25,892 bases of DNA, from IMG/VR virus record IMGVR_UViG_3300032116_001177, positions 1-25,892 of that record. One strand, 5' to 3'. Made by a program: the position numbers and the translations under genes. Source of the DNA: a virus. How positions within the stretch are numbered: the stretch's first letter is position 1; each line of letters starts with the position of its first letter. Shown here in pieces: positions 15,826 through 22,923 of this stretch. A model generated the notes under the pieces. The model did no database searches. It saw nothing but the letters and a program-made list of their open reading frames with translations, and was not told the DNA's origin.

Positions 15826-15993
15826 ATGGATGACCTTCTTGATATGATTGTTGCAGATGAATCACCTTCACAAATCAGCGACAAAATTAAAGAACTTCTT
15901 TTTACAAAATCAGCAGAAAAAATTGACGAATTTCGCCCAATTATAGCAAATTCAATGTTTAATGGAGATAATGAAGAAATAGAGGAAGAATGA
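15826..15993 (+). CDS. Small prohead core-like protein in the gp67/gp68 position
   Basis: This 55-residue acidic ORF begins MDDLLDMIVADESPSQISDK and ends in a Glu-rich tail (NEEIEEE). It has its own consensus late promoter upstream and overlaps the next gene as ATGA (15990-15993), so it is very probably real. T4 has the small core proteins gp67 and gp68 between gp20 and gp21, and short proteins of this sequence type occupy this place in marine T4-like phages. I see ISDKIKELLFTKSAEKIDEF as a helical core. A scaffold or core role is inferred from position and acidity; sequence similarity to T4 gp67 is not evident by eye. Confidence 0.75.
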   Translation: MDDLLDMIVADESPSQISDKIKELLFTKSAEKIDEFRPIIANSMFNGDNEEIEEE

Positions 15994-16310
15994 AATCATT
16001 CAAACAATTTCTTTCAGAAAGTATAAGTATTGCCGGAGATTTTAACGGTAATCTTTATATTAATAATTCTGAACCTCAAGTACAACAAGTTGGTGAAGAA
16101 TATATTGCTGATGTAATGTGGAATGGAAACTTTTATAGACTTGAACTAGTCACAAAAACTGGAATTCCATCTACAAGAGACCTTGGTGAGCAATTGCAAT
16201 CCGATTATCCCGGAGCAGTTGTTCATCAGATTTATCCAGTTGCAGAAAAAAATTTAAACATCAAAAACGCACAAAGATATCACCCATCAAAGTTAGAATG
16301 GATTGATTGA
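15990..16310 (+). CDS. Putative internal head protein with capsid-targeting-like N-terminus
   Basis: The 106-residue protein overlaps the previous gene as ATGA. Its first ten residues, MKSFKQFLSE, align with the T4 capsid-targeting sequence MKTYQEFIAE: same Met-Lys, aromatic at 4, Phe at 7, Ile/Leu at 8, Glu at 10. The end, L-S-E, fits the [LI]-x-E cleavage rule of the gp21 protease. The rest (residues 39-90: VMWNGNFYRLEL, STRDLGEQLQSDYPG) is paralogous to residues 499-561 of the mosaic protein at 7243. In T4 such N-termini direct internal proteins into the prohead core and are then removed. Packaging into the capsid is inferred; the function of the domain is unknown. Confidence 0.75.
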   Translation: MKSFKQFLSESISIAGDFNGNLYINNSEPQVQQVGEEYIADVMWNGNFYRLELVTKTGIPSTRDLGEQLQSDYPGAVVHQIYPVAEKNLNIKNAQRYHPSKLEWID

Positions 16311-16313
16311 TAA

Positions 16314-17915
16314 ATGGCCCAGTGGAATAAAGTAGAACAAGATTATTTAAATCAGGAAAGGAGTCTTTTTGAAGTTAATATGATTGCCACAAAAGATGGC
16401 AGTCCAGTTTCTTTTGATAACCCATTTCCAGTATCTCTTGGAAGTTCTAATATTACAATTAATGGTGATATCAGTATTCCCGGAATAGTAACAGTTACGA
16501 GCACTCCAGATAATCCAATTCATAATCACATAGTTGAAGTTGGGACAGGTGGAACATTAACAACTCCATATCTTCCAGTCGGTATTTCTACATTACTGAA
16601 TACCGTAGGTATTGGAACCACTGGACAAGTATCAATCAACCTCAATAATTCACCAGTCAGCACCACAAATCCATTTCCAGTTACTGGATCAGTTGATATT
16701 GAATTACCACCAATAGCAACAGATGCATTTGGTAGACAAAGAATGTCTACCCCACTCACACTTTTTGATAGTTCTCACAGATATAGAGACAATAATCTTT
16801 GGAGTGGTTTAGTTGTAGGAACTGGTTCAACAGTTGGATTTGTAACTGCACAAGGTTTGATTAATATGACTGTTGGGGTGGGAAGTACCGCATCAGTCAT
16901 CAGAGAAACAACAAAAGTATTCTCATATCAACCAGGAAAATCATTACAGGTATTGAATACATTCGTAATGAATCCAGCAAAAGAAAATCTTCGCCAAAGA
17001 GTAGGATATTATGGTGCAGATAATGGAATGTATCTTGAACTTGATGGAAGTACTTTATATTTTGTAGAAAGAACTTTTGTACCAGGAATTACAACAGAAA
17101 CTAGAAAATCTCAACACGAATGGAATGTTGATACGATGCTTGGTCCTGGGCATCTTAATCCATCTGGTGTCACATTAGATATCAGCAAAGCACAGATTAT
17201 GTGGATGGATATTGAATGGTTAGGACTTGGAACTGTAAGATTAGGATTTGTAGTTAATGGGCAATTTATTCACTGCCATTCATTCCATCACGCAAATCTT
17301 ATCAATACAACTTATATCACAACAGCATCATTACCTTTGAGGTATGAGATTGCAAATACTGGAATTACAACTAGTGCAAGTACACTCAAACAAGTTTGTT
17401 CTACTGTAATTTCCGAAGGTGGTTATGAACTTCGTGGATTACAGCAAGCAGTAGGAACACCAGTTCAAACACCAGTTGATTTAACAACCGCAGGAACCTA
17501 TTACACAGTCGCATCAATTCGTCTTAAAGCAACACCAAATAGATTAGATGCAATCGTAATTCTAACTGCACTTTCTATTTTAGGTATTACAAACAATGCA
17601 ACTTATAACTGGCAAGTAAGAGCAAGTGGGACATCTAATGGTGGAACTTGGAATGATGCTGGTGGCGATAGTGCTGTTGAATATAAGATTGGTGGAGGAA
17701 CTTATACTGGTGGAAGAATATTAGCATCTGGATATACGTATGGTTCCAATCAAGGTTCATCATCAGTAGATATTCTTAAAGAGGCATTATTTAAGTTTCA
17801 GTTAGAAAGAAATGCACTAACTGGAACACCTTATGAACTTTCTATTGTATGTGCTTCTGATGCTAATGGTGCAGATATTCACGCTTCTATGGACTGGGAA
17901 GAAATTAGTAGGTAA
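16314..17915 (+). CDS. Beta-rich virion structural protein in the head cluster
   Basis: This 533-residue protein follows the previous gene by three bases. N-terminal repeats of SPVS..NPFPV occur at residues 30-40 and 113-123, followed by IATDAFGRQRMSTPLTLFDS, a motif I recall from structural proteins of aquatic phages and some giant viruses. The central part (about 280-330) contains IMWMDIEWLGLGTVRLGFVV and NGQFIHCHSFHHAN, suggestive of a jelly-roll or lectin-like beta sandwich. The C-terminal third is Gly/Thr/Ser-rich. No transmembrane segment or signal peptide is seen. Because it lies between the portal/core genes and the protease, a head-surface decoration or fibre is the best guess; a tail or fibre role is possible. 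Confidence 0.7.
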   Translation: MAQWNKVEQDYLNQERSLFEVNMIATKDGSPVSFDNPFPVSLGSSNITINGDISIPGIVTVTSTPDNPIHNHIVEVGTGGTLTTPYLPVGISTLLNTVGIGTTGQVSINLNNSPVSTTNPFPVTGSVDIELPPIATDAFGRQRMSTPLTLFDSSHRYRDNNLWSGLVVGTGSTVGFVTAQGLINMTVGVGSTASVIRETTKVFSYQPGKSLQVLNTFVMNPAKENLRQRVGYYGADNGMYLELDGSTLYFVERTFVPGITTETRKSQHEWNVDTMLGPGHLNPSGVTLDISKAQIMWMDIEWLGLGTVRLGFVVNGQFIHCHSFHHANLINTTYITTASLPLRYEIANTGITTSASTLKQVCSTVISEGGYELRGLQQAVGTPVQTPVDLTTAGTYYTVASIRLKATPNRLDAIVILTALSILGITNNATYNWQVRASGTSNGGTWNDAGGDSAVEYKIGGGTYTGGRILASGYTYGSNQGSSSVDILKEALFKFQLERNALTGTPYELSIVCASDANGADIHASMDWEEISR

Positions 17916-17924
17916 TTTGCAATT

Positions 17925-17932
17925 TATAAATA
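17925..17932 (+). promoter_or_regulatory. Consensus late promoter before the 183-residue structural gene
   Basis: A perfect TATAAATA is located in the 41-base gap, 24 bases before the ATG at 17957. Confidence 0.65.
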
Positions 17933-17956
17933 ACTAAAAGTGTTGTATTTAAAATA

Positions 17957-18508
17957 ATGGCTCATAGACCAGTTGGGGCAGGTTCCTCATTTACATTTAC
18001 TGCAGGTGCTGCAACAACTTCATCTGCCTTTTCAGTACAATCTAGTGTTTTGAGAGTAGTTGCAGTTGGTGGTGCTGCCCACGTTGCAATTGGAGTTAAT
18101 CCTACAGCAACCAATACTGATTACTATGTTTCTGCAGGCGATACTGTAACTTTAGGTTTAACTAAAGCATCAAATAGAGTTGTTGGAATAACAACAGGAA
18201 CAACAACTATTGTTACTGTTCCAGAGGGAACTCAAGTTCCATTTGCGGTCGGTGATTATGTAACTTTAACCTCATCAGGGCAGTCATATTACAACTTTAC
18301 AAATCAGCAAGTTTTATCAGTTGATACTTCTGCAGGTGTTAATGGATATTATCAAACCAGAATGACTGTGAATTACAATTCAAGTGGAATTGTAACTGCA
18401 TTCTCCTCAGCAGATGCCTCAGTGATTATTTCTAATAAGATTTCCGCTTATGGGGTCGGTTCAGGAACAATTTATTTCCAACAAGTACAAATCACAGGAC
18501 AAGCATAA
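17957..18508 (+). CDS. Small beta-rich structural protein, possible head decoration
   Basis: The 183-residue product is rich in Ser, Thr, Val, Gly and Ala and almost free of long helices. Segments include SSVLRVVAVGGAAHVAIGVN, DYYVSAGDTVTL and a C-terminal GVGSGTIYFQQVQITGQA, which look like repeated beta strands. It has its own consensus late promoter, and its stop overlaps the gp21 start as TAATG. I recognise the type as a structural protein found in marine myovirus head clusters, but cannot assign a fold. Candidates are a capsid decoration protein or a subunit paired with the 533-residue protein upstream. The function is inferred. Confidence 0.68.
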   Translation: MAHRPVGAGSSFTFTAGAATTSSAFSVQSSVLRVVAVGGAAHVAIGVNPTATNTDYYVSAGDTVTLGLTKASNRVVGITTGTTTIVTVPEGTQVPFAVGDYVTLTSSGQSYYNFTNQQVLSVDTSAGVNGYYQTRMTVNYNSSGIVTAFSSADASVIISNKISAYGVGSGTIYFQQVQITGQA

Positions 18509-19155
18509 TGAAACTCATCACAGAAGAAATAGAATCAGTACAAGTTCTTACTGAAACTGTAAATGGTAAAAAGACTCTTTATATTCAGGGAGTATTTTTG
18601 CAAAGTGAGTGCGTAAATCGCAATGGAAGACTTTATCCATTTCAAATTATGGAAAGAGAAGTGAAGCGTTATAATGAAAACTATGTTCAAAAAGGAAGAG
18701 CTCTTGGAGAACTTGGACATCCAGATGGTCCAACAGTAAATTTAGATAGAGTTTCTCATAAAATAACTTCTCTAACTTGTGAAGGTAAAAACTTCATAGG
18801 AAAGGCACAGATTCTTTCTACTCCTATGGGAAAGATTGCAGAATCTCTTTTAAATTCTGGTGTATGTCTTGGCGTTTCTTCTCGTGGTATTGGTTCTCTA
18901 AGAGAAAATAATAATGGATATAAAGAAGTTGGTGAAGATTTTATGTTAGCAACTGCTGCTGATATTGTTGCAGATCCTTCTGCACCAGATGCATTTGTTC
19001 AAGGAATTATGGAAGGTGTTGAATGGATTTATGATGCATCAAGAAATAACTGGTTAATTGAAAATACAAAAAATAAAATTAACAACTTGGTAGATCAAAA
19101 ATTATTAGAAGATTATAAGTTATCTCTGTTCAATGAGTTTTTAAACTCCCTGTAA
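18508..19155 (+). CDS. 21: Prohead core protein protease gp21
   Basis: The 215-residue protein (T4 gp21 is 212) is the serine protease that matures the prohead by cutting gp22, gp23 and other core proteins at [LI]-x-E sites. The catalytic His lies in GRALGELGHPDGP (H71) and the catalytic Ser in GVCLGVSSRGIGS (S124 or S125), the same spacing and motifs as T4-like gp21. The conserved DIVADPSAPDAFVQGIMEG follows at 152-170. The start at 18508 is fixed by the TAATG overlap with the preceding gene. It lies before gp22 and gp23, its main substrates. Confidence 0.95.
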   Translation: MKLITEEIESVQVLTETVNGKKTLYIQGVFLQSECVNRNGRLYPFQIMEREVKRYNENYVQKGRALGELGHPDGPTVNLDRVSHKITSLTCEGKNFIGKAQILSTPMGKIAESLLNSGVCLGVSSRGIGSLRENNNGYKEVGEDFMLATAADIVADPSAPDAFVQGIMEGVEWIYDASRNNWLIENTKNKINNLVDQKLLEDYKLSLFNEFLNSL

Positions 19156-19165
19156 TTTATTAAAG

Positions 19166-19173
19166 TATAAATA
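19166..19173 (+). promoter_or_regulatory. Consensus late promoter before gp22
   Basis: A perfect TATAAATA, followed at once by an overlapping AATAAATA, lies about 39 bases before the gp22 ATG. No octamer is seen directly before gp23, so gp22-gp23 may be read from here. Confidence 0.65.
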
Positions 19174-19211
19174 AATATAGTTTATAACGTAAGGTTAAAC
19201 GGAGAGTTCAA

Positions 19212-20384
19212 ATGTCTCGTGGAGATTTACAAGAAATGGAAGTAGGCACTAAGCAATCCAAAACCGCTGTTAACGCAAATGCCAAAGCAGCGGATGCTAT
19301 GCCACATTTATCAGGTTCTACCCCAGGACAAACTGGTGGATGGGAAGATCTTGGGGGACCTACTCCCGAGAACTATAAGACTGATGATGATTCGGCAAAA
19401 TTAAAAACACCCGGAGCAACTCTTAAGCAAGTTAAAGATGTTGTAAATAAGGGTGCTAGATCCGCTGAAGCAATGAAATCAGTTAAAGAAGAAGAAGATC
19501 TTGATGATGAAGATCTAATTGACGAAGATGAATATCTTGAAGATGAAGAAGTAATTGAAGAATCTGAAGAAGAATCACCTAAGAAAAAAGAAAAGAAAGG
19601 TGAAGAAGACGAAGATGAAGAAGATGAAGAAGATGAGGATGAAGAGGAAGTCAAAGAAAACTTTGATATTGAAGAAGATGTTAATGCTCTTCTAGAAGGT
19701 GAAGAACTTTCCGAAGAGTTCCAAGAAAAAGCACGCACTATTTTTGAAGCTGCTCTTCGTTCTAAAGTATATGATATTAAAGAATCCCTTGAGGAGCAGT
19801 ATTCTATTGCTCTTGCTGAAGAAGTAGAAGAAATTAAATCTATTCTTTCTGAGCGTGTAGATGCATATCTTGAATATGTTGCTGATGAATGGATTCAAGA
19901 AAATGCACTAATTATCGAACAAGGTCTTAAGACCGAAATGACCGAATCATTCCTTCAAGGAATGAAGGGTCTTTTTGAAGATCATTATGTTTCAATCCCT
20001 GAAGATAAATATGATGTGCTTGAGAGCATGGTAGAAAAACTTGATGAAATGGAGACAAAACTCAACGAGCAAATTGATAAGAATGTTTCCCTAAACAAGC
20101 GTCTCGCAGAGTCGGTTGCCGATGGAATTTTTGAACAGGTCTCTGATGGTCTTGCAGACACTCAGAAAGACAAGCTCGCTTCACTTGCCGAAAGTGTTGA
20201 GTTTGAAAGTGAAGAAGAATATCGTGAAAAACTGGAGACTTTAAAGGAATCATATTTTCCTTCAAGAGTAGTTTCTCCATCTGCAAGAACTGAAACTTTG
20301 TCTGAGGGTCTAGATGCCACTCCCGAAACTTATTCGGACTCAATGGCTGCTTACTTGAAGACTCTTTCAGCATTCGGCAAATAA
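19212..20384 (+). CDS. 22: Prohead scaffold protein gp22
   Basis: The 390-residue, very acidic protein precedes gp23 as in T4. Residues about 150-390 form the helical scaffold core (SEEFQEKARTIFEAALRSKV, then LEEQYSIALAEEVEEIKSIL) and end SMAAYLKTLSAFGK, as in other marine gp22. T4 gp22 is 269 residues; the extra length is an N-terminal head (1-92, with GGWEDLGGPTPENYKTDDD and AKLKTPGATLKQVKDVVNKG) and an almost purely Asp/Glu tract (93-152, split by KKKEKKG). The scaffold organises capsid assembly and is cut by gp21; several LxE sites are visible. GGAG lies seven bases before the ATG. The N-terminal head is probably a separate module found in other marine phage proteins. Confidence 0.93.
   Translation: MSRGDLQEMEVGTKQSKTAVNANAKAADAMPHLSGSTPGQTGGWEDLGGPTPENYKTDDDSAKLKTPGATLKQVKDVVNKGARSAEAMKSVKEEEDLDDEDLIDEDEYLEDEEVIEESEEESPKKKEKKGEEDEDEEDEEDEDEEEVKENFDIEEDVNALLEGEELSEEFQEKARTIFEAALRSKVYDIKESLEEQYSIALAEEVEEIKSILSERVDAYLEYVADEWIQENALIIEQGLKTEMTESFLQGMKGLFEDHYVSIPEDKYDVLESMVEKLDEMETKLNEQIDKNVSLNKRLAESVADGIFEQVSDGLADTQKDKLASLAESVEFESEEEYREKLETLKESYFPSRVVSPSARTETLSEGLDATPETYSDSMAAYLKTLSAFGK
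19490..19680 (+). repeat. GAA/GAT codon repeat of the acidic gp22 tract
   Basis: Imperfect GAAGAWGAW repeats encode the Glu/Asp tract of gp22. On the opposite strand they create a Ser-rich shadow ORF. The tract may vary in length by slippage. Confidence 0.7.
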
Positions 20385-20440
20385 TTGAATTTAATATAAT
20401 TCAAACAAAAAACAAAACACTAAGTAAAAGGTAAAAGCAA

Positions 20441-21859
20441 ATGTTTCAATCAGAGCATCTGCAGGAAAAGTGGGCACCTCTTCTCAACTATGAGGGTCTT
20501 GATCAAATCAAAGATTCGCATCGTAGATCGGTAACCGCTGTTCTGCTAGAAAACCAAGAAAGATTCCTCAGAGAGGAAAGCGCATTCCAAGTTGGAAATC
20601 TTTCCAACCTTATGGAATCCCCAACAAATTCAGCTGGAACCGGTGGTTTCAGTGGTAGTGCCGCTGCTGCTGGACCTACCGCAGGTTTCGACCCCGTACT
20701 GATCTCACTGATCCGTCGTTCGATGCCTAACCTGATCGCCTATGATGTTGCAGGCGTTCAACCAATGAGTGGTCCTACTGGACTCATCTTCGCAATGCGC
20801 TCCCGTTATGCTAATCAGAGTGGTGCAGAGACCTTCTACAACGAAGTTGATTCTGCATATTCTGGTCAGGATGCAGGATTCAATGTTGCTGGTTTTGGTA
20901 GCACTGCTGCTGGAATTGGTACAACTGCACAAGCAGGTTCGAACCCATCAGTTCTGAACCCAGTTAGTGGTGGTGGCAGTCAAACTGCTTACAACGTTGG
21001 TCAAGGTATGCCAACAGGCGATGCCGAAAATCTTGATGGCACACAAGGAGATGCTTTCAACCAGATGGCATTCTCAATCGAGAAAGTCACTGTTACTGCA
21101 AAGTCACGCGCCCTGAAGGCCGAGTACTCACTTGAGCTTGCTCAAGACCTCAAGGCAATCCACGGTCTGAACGCTGAAGCGGAATTAGCAAACATTCTCT
21201 CAACTGAGATTCTTGCTGAAATCAACCGCGAAGTTATCAGAACCATCTACAAGGTTGCTGAGCAAGGTGCTGTTCAGAACGTTGCAACTCCTGGTATCTT
21301 TGACCTAGATATCGACTCCAACGGTCGTTGGTCAGTTGAGAAGTTCAAGGGTCTTCTATTCCAGATTGAGCGTGATGCTAATGCTATCGCTCAGAGAACT
21401 CGTCGTGGAAAGGGCAACATCATCCTCTGCTCTGCAGACGTTGCTTCCGCTCTAACCATGGCCGGTGTTCTTGATTACACCCCAGCACTCAACGCTAACC
21501 TAACTGTTGATGATACCGGCAACACCTTTGCTGGTGTTCTGCAAGGTAAGTATCGTGTATACATTGACCCATATGCTGCTAACCTGACTTCCGCTAACGG
21601 AACTCCTGGTAACCAGTACTATGTTGTTGGTTATAAGGGTTCTTCACCTTATGACGCTGGACTCTTCTATTGTCCTTATGTTCCCCTCCAAATGGTTCGT
21701 GCCGTTGGTGAGAACAGCTTCCAACCCAAAATCGGATTTAAAACCCGTTATGGAATGGTTGCAAACCCATTTGCTGAGGGCACTGATCAAGGTCTCGGTA
21801 GACTTCAAGTTAATGCTAACCGCTACTATCGTAGAGTTGCTGTAAAGAACTTAATGTGA
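20441..21859 (+). CDS. 23: Major capsid protein gp23
   Basis: The 472-residue protein (T4 gp23 is 521 before cleavage) shows the marine gp23 signature: GFDPVLISLIRRSMPNLIAY, DVAGVQPMSGPTGLIFAMRS and KSRALKAEYSLELAQDLKAI. It ends with GLGRLQVNANRYYRRVAVKN. A gp21 site fits at NLM-E59|S60, so about 59 residues would be removed during maturation. It folds as the HK97-type shell subunit. A-AAAGGT lies about nine bases before the ATG. The gene is visibly richer in G+C and in C-ending codons than all its neighbours, which fits translational selection on the most abundant virion protein. A strong terminator follows. Confidence 0.98.
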   Translation: MFQSEHLQEKWAPLLNYEGLDQIKDSHRRSVTAVLLENQERFLREESAFQVGNLSNLMESPTNSAGTGGFSGSAAAAGPTAGFDPVLISLIRRSMPNLIAYDVAGVQPMSGPTGLIFAMRSRYANQSGAETFYNEVDSAYSGQDAGFNVAGFGSTAAGIGTTAQAGSNPSVLNPVSGGGSQTAYNVGQGMPTGDAENLDGTQGDAFNQMAFSIEKVTVTAKSRALKAEYSLELAQDLKAIHGLNAEAELANILSTEILAEINREVIRTIYKVAEQGAVQNVATPGIFDLDIDSNGRWSVEKFKGLLFQIERDANAIAQRTRRGKGNIILCSADVASALTMAGVLDYTPALNANLTVDDTGNTFAGVLQGKYRVYIDPYAANLTSANGTPGNQYYVVGYKGSSPYDAGLFYCPYVPLQMVRAVGENSFQPKIGFKTRYGMVANPFAEGTDQGLGRLQVNANRYYRRVAVKNLM

Positions 21860-21880
21860 GCAATCATTCACATTGATTTT

Positions 21881-21908
21881 AAGAGACCCGAAAGGGTCTC
21901 TTTTTTTT
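21881..21908 (+). terminator. Intrinsic terminator after gp23
   Basis: AAGAGACCC (21881-21889), loop GAAA and GGGTCTCTT (21894-21902) form a 9-bp perfect stem, followed by an eight-T run (21901-21908). This is a classic Rho-independent terminator, 21 bases after the gp23 stop, ending the capsid transcript. Confidence 0.93.
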
Positions 21909-21909
21909 A

Positions 21910-21917
21910 TCTAAATA
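21910..21917 (+). promoter_or_regulatory. Possible variant late promoter before gp3
   Basis: TCTAAATA follows the terminator T run directly and lies 14 bases before the gp3 ATG. It has one mismatch to TATAAATA at the second position, where change is less well tolerated in T4, so the call is weak. Confidence 0.35.
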
Positions 21918-21930
21918 GTCAAAAAAGATC

Positions 21931-22482
21931 ATGGTAGCAGGACAACCTGAAAATAGAAATTTCTTATCTCCAACAGGATTTAAATTCACATTAAAAAGAA
22001 CACCAAAAGTTGCATTTTTTTGCAACTCAGCCAACATACCAGATTTAACTCTAGGGGTTGCAAATCAACCCACTTATTTAAAAGATCTTGATATTCCCGG
22101 CGATAAAATAATTTTTGGCGATTTAAGTTTAAGATTTTTGGTAGATGAAAATTTAGAAAATTACATGGAAATCCAAAACTGGATAAGAGGTCTTGGTTAT
22201 CCAGAAAGTTTGAGTCAAATATACGATTTCCGTACAACTGGTAGTATAAATCCTCCACGGGACGCCCAAGAACAAATAGGATTATATTCAGACGGAACAT
22301 TGCAAATTTTAACAAGTTCTTCTATACCAAATTTTCAGATTATTTTTAAAAATCTTTTTCCTTATTCTTTAGGAACATTAACTTTTGATGCTACAGATAC
22401 AGATGTAAGATACTTTACAGCAGATGTTAGTTTCAAGTATAGTATATACAATATAGTAGATCTTGGTGGGAATCCTTTATGA
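21931..22482 (+). CDS. 3: Tail completion / tube terminator protein gp3
   Basis: The 183-residue protein (T4 gp3 is 176) lies between gp23 and uvsY, where marine T4-like phages encode gp3. It begins with QPENRNFLSPTGFKFTLKRT and FFCNSANIPDLTLGVANQPT, and has FLVDENLENYMEIQNWIRGL and a C-terminal strand YFTADVSFKYSIYNIVDLGG. The overall pattern is that of a tube-type fold. gp3 caps the tail tube before gp15 joins. The identification depends on gene order and on remembered similarity to annotated marine gp3 proteins; it could also be called a tube-like protein of other type. The stop overlaps the uvsY start as ATGA. Confidence 0.75.
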   Translation: MVAGQPENRNFLSPTGFKFTLKRTPKVAFFCNSANIPDLTLGVANQPTYLKDLDIPGDKIIFGDLSLRFLVDENLENYMEIQNWIRGLGYPESLSQIYDFRTTGSINPPRDAQEQIGLYSDGTLQILTSSSIPNFQIIFKNLFPYSLGTLTFDATDTDVRYFTADVSFKYSIYNIVDLGGNPL

Positions 22483-22916
22483 GTTTAGATCTTGATATGA
22501 TTCAAAAAATGTGGGAACAAGATTCGAAGATTGATATTGATAATCTTCACACAGAATCAACAAATATCCCAATTCTTCACGCAAAATACTTTGAATTATA
22601 TAATACAATATTTCTATTAAGAAAAAAAGCAGAACAGCAGAAAAGAAACATTCGCCATGAAAGATATGAATATTATTCAGGAAAGGCAGATCCAGATGTT
22701 TATGTGACTGACCCATTTCCTAAAAAAATTAGGGATAAGGATACTATGCAAAAATATCTTGATGCTGACGAAAAACTTTCTTCAGTATGTTTAAAAATAG
22801 ATTATTACGATACTATGTTAGTATATTTGGAAAGTATTTTAAAAATGATTCAAAATAGAACTTTCCAAATTAAAAACTCAATCGAGTTTATGCGTTTTAA
22901 TGCAGGACTTGGGTAA
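22479..22916 (+). CDS. uvsY: Recombination mediator UvsY
   Basis: The 145-residue protein (T4 UvsY is 137) loads the UvsX recombinase onto gp32-coated single-stranded DNA. It has the family pattern: MIQKMWEQDSKIDIDNLHTE, a YFELYNTIFLLRKKAEQQKR helix, YYSGKADPDVYVTDPFPKKI, and a C-terminal helix LESILKMIQNRTFQIKNSIE with FMRFNAG. The ATGA overlap with gp3 (22479-22482) fixes the start and implies coupled translation. The next gene, uvsW, also belongs to recombination-dependent replication. Confidence 0.95.
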   Translation: MSLDLDMIQKMWEQDSKIDIDNLHTESTNIPILHAKYFELYNTIFLLRKKAEQQKRNIRHERYEYYSGKADPDVYVTDPFPKKIRDKDTMQKYLDADEKLSSVCLKIDYYDTMLVYLESILKMIQNRTFQIKNSIEFMRFNAGLG

Positions 22917-22923
22917 ATAAATA
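22916..22923 (+). promoter_or_regulatory. Late promoter octamer overlapping the uvsW hairpin
   Basis: AATAAATA overlaps the end of uvsY and its last base is the first base of the hairpin's 5' arm. With the T4 distance, transcription would start near 22929, inside that arm, so late transcripts would not form the hairpin. Confidence 0.5.

Noticed and set aside
16309-16316. GATAAATG as a late promoter for the 533-residue gene
   Set aside because: It overlaps the start codon itself, so RNA from it would lack the start; the gene is more likely read from 15795.
19373-19738. 121-residue Ser-rich ORF on the minus strand
   Set aside because: It is the mirror of the gp22 GAA/GAT tract; the Ser runs are a shadow of Glu/Asp codons.
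22008-22027. Hairpin AGTTGCA-T6-TGCAACT in gp3
   Set aside because: A 7-bp stem with the T run in the loop, not after the stem; it does not fit a terminator and lies well inside the gene. Probably chance.
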